Assembly (NCBI RefSeq): GCF_932526225.1
Contig: NC_064046.1
Location: 13,535,708-13,599,707, forward strand
Length of the DNA stretch: 64,000 bases
Source of the DNA: Nematostella vectensis
Taxonomy: Eukaryota > Cnidaria > Anthozoa > Actiniaria > Edwardsiidae
Direction: 5' to 3'
The notes beneath the pieces were generated by a model that saw only the letters and a program-made list of their open reading frames with translations, had not been told where the DNA came from and made no database searches. Both the position numbers and the translations under genes were made by a program. Shown in pieces: positions 57,160-64,000 of the stretch (the stretch's first letter is position 1; each line of letters begins with the position of its first letter).

Positions 57160-58870
57160 CAAAACAAGTGGTTTTATAGCTGATCAAATTACCCATAACT
57201 CTCGATGCTGTTTCTAAATGGTCTGAAAAACCTTGGGGCGAGGGCGATTGAGTGGAGGCCATTAGAAATAACTAGTAGAAATAACTTGCTAAGTACTTCC
57301 AAAACTCATTAATTTTTAATAGCCATTAATTATGTTTAACCGCTGTGAAACAAAATTGTCACGATTTCTCGAGAGCTCGTGGTGTGTCTTTCATAAAAAA
57401 CTATTTGTCATTTTTTAAAACACTAAAGTTTATAATATTTTCTCATACAAACAGACCATAACCTCTATTTCTCGCAAGACCGTACTGTGTCTTTTTTAAA
57501 ACACTACAGTTTCTTCTCTCATCATTTTCTTATATGACTTTACAAAAGGCTGCGGGATCCACGTTGCCCACATGATTCTTGCCGTTTGTCAAGATTTCAC
57601 ATCGATACTCGAAGGTAATACAGAATTGTTTATGGCCATTTTCTCCAGTTTTGATAGCCGTCCAGCAGATGTGGCCTTGTATAGAGGCTTTCCATGAGGT
57701 CTCTCGAGTGAAAGGAAACCACAAACTGAACAGCTTGCGGATGAAATCAGTAATAATAGGAAAAAACAGTGATCTCTATAGTAGAAATATTTGCGTGTCT
57801 CTGAAAGTGATATGTTTTTTCAACTCAAAGTTTTTTTCAGAAAAATAAAAGCGATGGCAGGTGGATTACTTGAAAATGCATTTTTTCACTGCCTCTTTTC
57901 GCTCTGTCTGCCGTCATCGTGCCTCCACCGTCGCAAATCTTAAATTCGCTATAAGCTTGTTAGAAAAACGGTGCGATTGAAAAAAATTTATATTTTAATT
58001 CTGCCCACAACAACTGAATTGCAAGCTTCTCGAGCATCTATGAAGCGAAAAGGGTGAACACAAGACTAGACGTACACTCTGAGCTTACTTCACCTATACA
58101 AGAAAAAGGATAAGTGCTGACATTTACATTGAAACCACCCTTCTTTTCTTTTTGAAATCTTGTAATGTGCGATTCCTGTTCAATGTCTATACACATTTTG
58201 AAACCATTCACCCCAATCGGTTTCGATTTTAAGGTTGTGAGACAGCTGCACCGGACTCAGCTTAAGTCAAATCTCTTATTATTTTTTTCTTAGAGGCTTT
58301 TGAAGAAAGTTGTTCAGTTGGAGTTCGTATATACATGAAACCTGAAACTATTTCTCTTGGACAGAAAAACTGACACTCGGTGCGTACATGAACTGCAGGC
58401 GCTTTCCCAATATAGCCTGACGAAAATGCACATATTTTTCATCCATTTCTCGATAACGAAGAGTCATGCCTTAAAAATGTAAGCGGTAAAACGGGCGTAA
58501 GCTAAACCAAATCCGAATATTTCTGGATCCCAAAGCCGATAAGCTTTTATCAATAGACACTTACCAAATCGTTATTCTATTGAACTCGCACGGAATCATG
58601 AAGTGGAGAGATAGTAAAGTAAGATTATTGAAGACCGTGCACAAATCCGGTTGAAAAAACACAAATGATAAAATGTTTAACACAAATACAATCTTGCTAA
58701 ATGAAAACACCGGACGTTAAAGGTAAATTAACTGAGCTGATTCTTTAATAAAGTCAATCTTCCGACATCCCAACTCGATGTAAAGGCAATTTATCACCAA
58801 GCTAAATATGAGTTTTGGGCAGACATTACACAATTAAACTAATATAGACGAGCAAACGGCAGTAATTTTC
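57160..58870. other. Region upstream of the GPCR coding start
   Basis: AT-rich, no coding region recognised. It may contain 5'UTR introns of the receptor. Confidence 0.4.
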
Positions 58871-59620
58871 GGGAAAAACACACTCGAAAAACGAACATGA
58901 AAAAGACTGAAATTATAAATACATCATACCTTAACTTAAGCTTGTTTTCTTGAGAAAAACAAACATGAAAAAGATTGAAATTATAAATACATCATACCTT
59001 AACTTAAGCTTGTTTTCTTGAGAAAAACGAACATGAAAAAGATTGAAATTATAAATACATCATACCTTAACTTAAGCTTGTTTTCTTGAGAAAAACAAAC
59101 ATGAAAAAGATTGAAATTATAAATACATCATACCTTAACTTAAGCTTGTTTTCTTGAGAAAAACGAACATGAAAGACTAAAATTATAAATACATCATACC
59201 TTAACTTAAGCTTGTTTTCTTTGGGAAAAACGAAAATGAAAAAGATTGAAATTATAAATACATCATACCTTAACTTAAGCTTGTTTTCTTGAGAAAAACG
59301 AACATGAAAAAGATTGAAATTATAAATAAATCATACTTTAACATAAGCTTGTTTTCTTGAAAAAACGAACATGAAAAAGATTGAAATTAGAAATACATCA
59401 TACCTGAACTTGAGCTTGTTTCCTTGAGAAAAACGAACATGAAAAATATTGAAATTATAAACTTAAGCTTGTTTTCTTGAGAAAAACGAACATGAAAGAC
59501 TAAAATTATAAATACATCATACCTGAACTTGGGCTTGTTTTCTTGAGAAAAACGAACATGAAAAAGATTGAAATTATTAATACATCATACCTTAATTTAA
59601 GCTTGTTTTCTTGAGTCAAC
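58871..59620. repeat. 68-bp tandem array, 11 copies, with splice-like signals
   Basis: Units on the plus strand contain CATACCTTAACTTAAGCTTG and GAAAAACGAACATGAAAAAG; copies on the right are more diverged or shortened. On the minus strand (the strand of the GPCR downstream) most units read a T-rich tract ending TTTTTCTCAAG, a 19-nt block AAAACAAGCTTAAGTTAAG, then GTATGA. Confidence 0.9.
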
Positions 59621-62600
59621 CTTGCTTGTTAGCTCATTTTCCCGTGCCTCTGCTAGCAGGCAATTTTTAAGATAAGTGAAAACAAAATATCAATGAACCA
59701 CTTACATGCAGGACTATTTCCTTGTTCATTTAAACGCACCGGACGTAATAAATGGGACTTTAAGCCTTTGCCACTTTAATCTAAAGACAAATTCTCGATA
59801 GCATTTGCTAAAACTACACTTCTAGAAGAATGAATTGATTTATCACAAATCGGATTAAGATTGACGGTTCCTGATCATTTCACGGGAATCGCTAATAAAA
59901 TAAAAAGCGTGTATTAATACACTTTTTAACTCCAACATAATACAAATTCAGTATATAAAAAATAACTGTTATTTTGTTCCTCATATTTACGATTTAAAGC
60001 TTGTTTGTTTTGACTTTTTACGGTTTACCACATTGAGACCCACTCACTTTGTTAAAAAGTCTGCGCTGTTGATCATCCATTTGGGGTGTCTGTGGAGTGA
60101 CAACAGGCGATAGAACTGGGCATGAGAAAGAGTGATACATGCGCCGCCCCAGAAAGTGTTCTGAACTGTTTACGAAAAAAAAAAATCGAACATTGTTTTT
60201 CTTCAAACAAAGTGACTTTTCATTTTTTCTTACTCAAAAGTGGGTTTGGATATCCGTAATTCAACTATATACAATAGTATACCTCCTAGGAGATGTATAT
60301 TGCATTTTATCCCGAGTTTCTCAACCAATCAAATCGCTTGTTCTTGCGAGGTTCACGAGTTTTATATGCTAATTGCTCGAGCGAACGCAGTTGTCGGAGT
60401 TTGCAACCTTGTCTATTTTATATACAGAAGGCGACGGGAAAAATTCGCAGCGGCTAAAACAGCTTAAAATGGCAAATGATGGCGGGTTTGAGTAGTAGCA
60501 ACTTCAAGCTACTGTTTTATTTTCAAATCAGCATATTTGTTTCAACGAGATTTGTTCGCTCATACAAACTCTGTAATAAACCTACACTCAACGTGAGCCT
60601 GGGCTACCTGTGGAGAAAGCACTCGCAAACGCGCCATTTTGGAGCTAGCTCTCCACAGAGACCCAAAAAGTATTTCTAACTCACAGCCAAAAGCACCATT
60701 TACGTCCAGAACTTTTTATGTTCAGGAGAAAAATAATAATAAAGCACAATGTTGACAGGATATCACTTTTTGAAGACTTTTGTTTGCGTCTTGCAGTCTT
60801 GCACGACACGAAAGAAGCCATCAAAAGCGCATGCCTTTTGTAAACAATCATTTCAAATAGGTTTTAAAACTGCCACAATAATATCGATTAGATACTTAAC
60901 TATTAGATTAAGCTATAGAACTGATTCTAAACCACTTTCAACTTCCATTTGTTTTTAGATTCAGTTCTGATATCCTGTCGGTCCATGATTTCTTCGTAAA
61001 TAAGTAAAGTATGACAAAACAAATCTCAAGCTTAGCCGATCATCAGTGTAAGTTAGCTACAAACATTTCACAAAAAATAGTATGGAACTCACCACCAAAA
61101 ACATTACCAAAAATCAAGACCGGGCCGACGAAGCAAGGATTCGTGCTTTTCAATGCCCATACAAACGTGTTGGTAAAAAACTTTGATTGCATTTGGCTTG
61201 AATGTGGACGTGCGAACTCCCATGAATTTCCTGCCAAACACTATAAACACAGGGCCCCCAATAAGGCAGAGAAAAGTGAAGGAAATATTTTGAGTGTAGT
61301 TTTTTTTATAGCGTAGCTGTTTTTCTGCTTTGGTTTCTCTGTTTCTTTTGTCGTTTAAAAGACAATTACCAAAGTAGTATCTCAGTTAGAAGATGTAACA
61401 TGTAGAACTCTCCTTCTTTCAGCTATTCTATTGTGTCTTCTCCCCCATATAGACGAGCCAATAGAACCTATAGTGTCTAAAATAGTGTATAAAATAGCAA
61501 AGGAATTACTTTACCGGCTGGTCACGTATGGAGGCTAAGATCACGCTATGAACACGTGCAGCCTCGATTTCAAACTTCACATCACATCACGGACATCGAC
61601 AATGACAATAGTATTCGGCCCTTAGGCACCGAGACTAAAAATGATGCAAATCCCTATGAATTTGGATGAATTCCACTCGTTTCGGATGATTCTAATTATA
61701 TCCCGGTCACTTCTAGTCCAGTTTCTATCCAACTGTCCGTATTTTTTTAGATGTCGTGCAGTTAGGTTTTGGTGTAGCTAGTTACATATAATTATTTAAG
61801 AAGTCATTCTGCGGTCAAACTAGGAACACATAGCATCAATCTTTGCAAATAGTACTGAATGATTTTGAGAAGGTATCTGAATTGAAGTAAAGACCATGAG
61901 TCTTTGCTTCTATTAGGATTGCCTTTTAAATGTTTTGCACAAGTAATGACTCAAATACAAGTAATGATTCAAATAGAAATTTAGCTAAATCCGCTAAATA
62001 GCGCAAAAATCGATATAAATTGGCGTATAAATTGGCTGGCGTATTTCCAGCCGTATTCTATACAGAAAATAGATAATTTCGTCTTTTTTTTTTGTTATTT
62101 AAAAATTAACACCCCCCTTACCATTAGGAACTGATTAGGAACTAAGTAGATAACGCCTGCGAGGGAGGCTAACTCGAACGCGGTATACGTTGTTCCTTCC
62201 ATGAACCTATTTTCCAAAGCAATAGGTTCGACTGAATGAGGTACATGTTCGGTTCAACGTATGTCTTAAGCCTTATTTTCCTCGGGGTGAAGGGATATTC
62301 AATTTTTTTAATATCTAAGATTTCACGGAAAGAGCTTTTTGTCCATTGTTTTGGAATCACAGAGTAACATTTCACTTTTAAAGACTCTTTAAAAGTGAAA
62401 TGTTGAACATGTTGCGTCGTGTCAGATTGCAAACTGGACGAAATAAAGCTGACGGACTAGATCTGAAATTAAGGGATACTATCATGATATCCTTATCACT
62501 CTCAAATATTGTTTTATATTGTTATTTAACATGCTGAACAGAGCCGTATAAGAACCATAAAGATAAAGAACAAAATAAGAGGGAGAGAAGAAAATACTTT

Positions 62601-64000
62601 TCACAAATTGGTACATTGAAGTTCAATACCACAAGGGCTTATATGTTGTGTTCAGCATTGATTATTATTGTTATAGTGACTATTAAGAATTAAGACAACC
62701 TAGTTTTTTAAAAGGTACCTTGATTCATAAGAACCTATTCAGCCTGATCTTGAAAATTCTAGGTTCTTAGATGAGGTTGCGGTAACTGTTACTCGAGCGT
62801 TACCACCACTTTATTTGATATTTTCACCCTCGATAAACAAGCTCTCGATAACTGTTTTCGATCACCTTTTGTAGGTTCGAGTCAACTGTGGAGCAGAGGG
62901 CGAGACAATGTCAAAGTATTACATCAGGGACCTTGAGCAACAACGACGGAAACGTGGACGACGGGACAGCAGAAAACAATGGAATTTGGTTCAGAATTGA
63001 ATCAGCACGTGAAAATGAGAAAATGCGTTCGTGTCTGATACATTTTTCATACGTTTTCCACCAAACTAAGACGTGAAAATTCCCAATTTGTTAATTGAAG
63101 ACGCGGACGTTGGACTATAAACTCCTCTAACTACGTTCGCTACAGTGGAAATGATGTCCTTGGTATATTTTTATGTCTATGACTATATTGTTTTGCTAAT
63201 TTTATTGCACTTAAATTGGAATTGATGGTCAAACGCGAACGCATGTCTTTTGATCTCGTTGTCCTAGCCGTCGCCCTTGCTTAAGGTCCCTATTTAAAGC
63301 GGCTAAAAACAATTCAGCAAATAAAAACTATAAACAGATTTCCTCGAAGGCCTTATCTCTACAAAACCCCATCGTTTTGTACAGGTCTCCGACTTTTTCC
63401 CCTTTTTTGCGTTTAAGTGATATAACGTATTAGCCGTGTTAAACATATAAGTATTCTCCCAACAAAATAACAGCCATTGAATACGAAATTTTGAACTTAT
63501 TTTCAAAAGATCTCCTTTTTATCGTGAGCGAAATTACAGATAAACATCGCACCTCAAGGCATCCTAAGCGAGGCTGCTATTAAAATCCGTTTAACATAAA
63601 CGTAAAAAAGGGTAGTACTTACACACTGGAAACACCGGCAATTCGTTACAAGCAGAAAGCTTCCACGGTTTCCAAAAATAAGCAGACTTTTACCGGGCAA
63701 GTGGCCATCTGTACAATTTTTATATTTCATCGGTAGCGGTTACAATCAAGACATCTTAACTAAGTATAGAGTTACCCCACTTAGAGTAGGAAGGTTTGAC
63801 TCATTAACGAGATTTTCCCCGAAGCCAATCTTCATTTTAACCTTATTTAGGAAAAGCGTATTACTTTTCTATTTTATCGTTTATTGGCAAAATTGCACAC
63901 CTGGCCAAGGGAAGAAAAATTATGCGAGATCGAATTTTCATTTGTAATTTGATAATCTCTTGTTGTAGCGATTGCCTCGGGATAACAGACTTATTCTCTA
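59621..64000. other. No gene recognised to the right edge
   Basis: AT-rich DNA. A 12-bp inverted pair (GACAGGATATCA at about 60755 and its complement at about 60967) may bound a small element. A strong donor-like string GTGTGTAAGTACT on the minus strand near 63620 could belong to a 5'UTR exon of a gene on that strand. Open frames up to 101 aa lack recognisable motifs. Confidence 0.45.
62367..62403. repeat. Perfect 18-bp inverted repeat with 1-nt centre
   Basis: ACATTTCACTTTTAAAGA is followed after one C by its exact reverse complement TCTTTAAAAGTGAAATGT. Confidence 0.9.

Noticed and set aside
61011-61316. 101-aa plus-strand frame
   Set aside because: Long for chance in AT-rich DNA, but no motif, no signal peptide and no splice partners were found; left unannotated.
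62888-63076. 62-aa plus-strand frame
   Set aside because: No family resemblance; single short frame with no supporting signals.

Overview
The window is animal (eukaryotic) nuclear DNA. Genes are split by introns with GT-AG borders, coding is sparse, and the intergenic and intronic DNA is AT-rich and full of short inverted-repeat transposons, minisatellites and poly(C)/poly(G) runs. The gene set (COQ9, DHX33, a G-alpha(o)-like subunit, CHTF8, an Ajuba-type LIM protein, WWOX, a rhodopsin-class GPCR), the vertebrate-like intron positions and the retroelement types fit an anthozoan cnidarian, most likely a sea anemone such as Nematostella. The species is an inference; no marker here proves it. 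All gene models were assembled by hand from open frames, splice consensus and remembered family sequences.

Layout: (1) 0.2-2.6 kb, + strand: the last exons of an unrecognised membrane protein ending in a 23-residue acidic repeat. (2) 3.3-4.0 kb, - strand: a two-exon gene for a 76-aa acidic secreted peptide. (3) 4-8.3 kb: AT-rich DNA with a MITE and a fresh 123-bp duplication. (4) 8.3-10.9 kb, - strand: a decayed LINE (2A-like motif, PHD-like finger, endonuclease, truncated RT). (5) 12.2-19.8 kb: COQ9 (-) and DHX33 (+), head to head, 302 bp between start codons. (6) 20-27.3 kb: repeats and a decayed LTR retrotransposon (-) interrupted by a MITE and a fold-back element. (7) 28.7-37.8 kb: a complete eight-exon G-alpha(o)-like gene (-) and CHTF8 (+), again head to head. 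(8) 39.1-51.9 kb: a three-LIM Ajuba/LIMD1-like gene (-) and WWOX (+), a third divergent pair. (9) 54-57.1 kb, - strand: a three-exon class A GPCR, with a 41-bp minisatellite beyond its 3' end and a 68-bp tandem array upstream of its 5' end. (10) 60-64 kb: no gene recognised.

Functions are mostly housekeeping or signalling: ubiquinone biosynthesis (COQ9), nucleolar DEAH-box helicase (DHX33), clamp-loader subunit (CHTF8), WW-domain short-chain dehydrogenase (WWOX), LIM adaptor, and a Gi/o-class alpha subunit about 19 kb from a GPCR. Nothing suggests the genes form one pathway. The most unusual material is non-coding: hAT-like MITEs with 5-bp and 6-bp target duplications, a TTAA-flanked MITE family in three copies, MITEs sitting 26 and 33 bp from splice donors, and an 11-copy array in which each unit carries acceptor-like and donor-like sequences around a 19-nt block.
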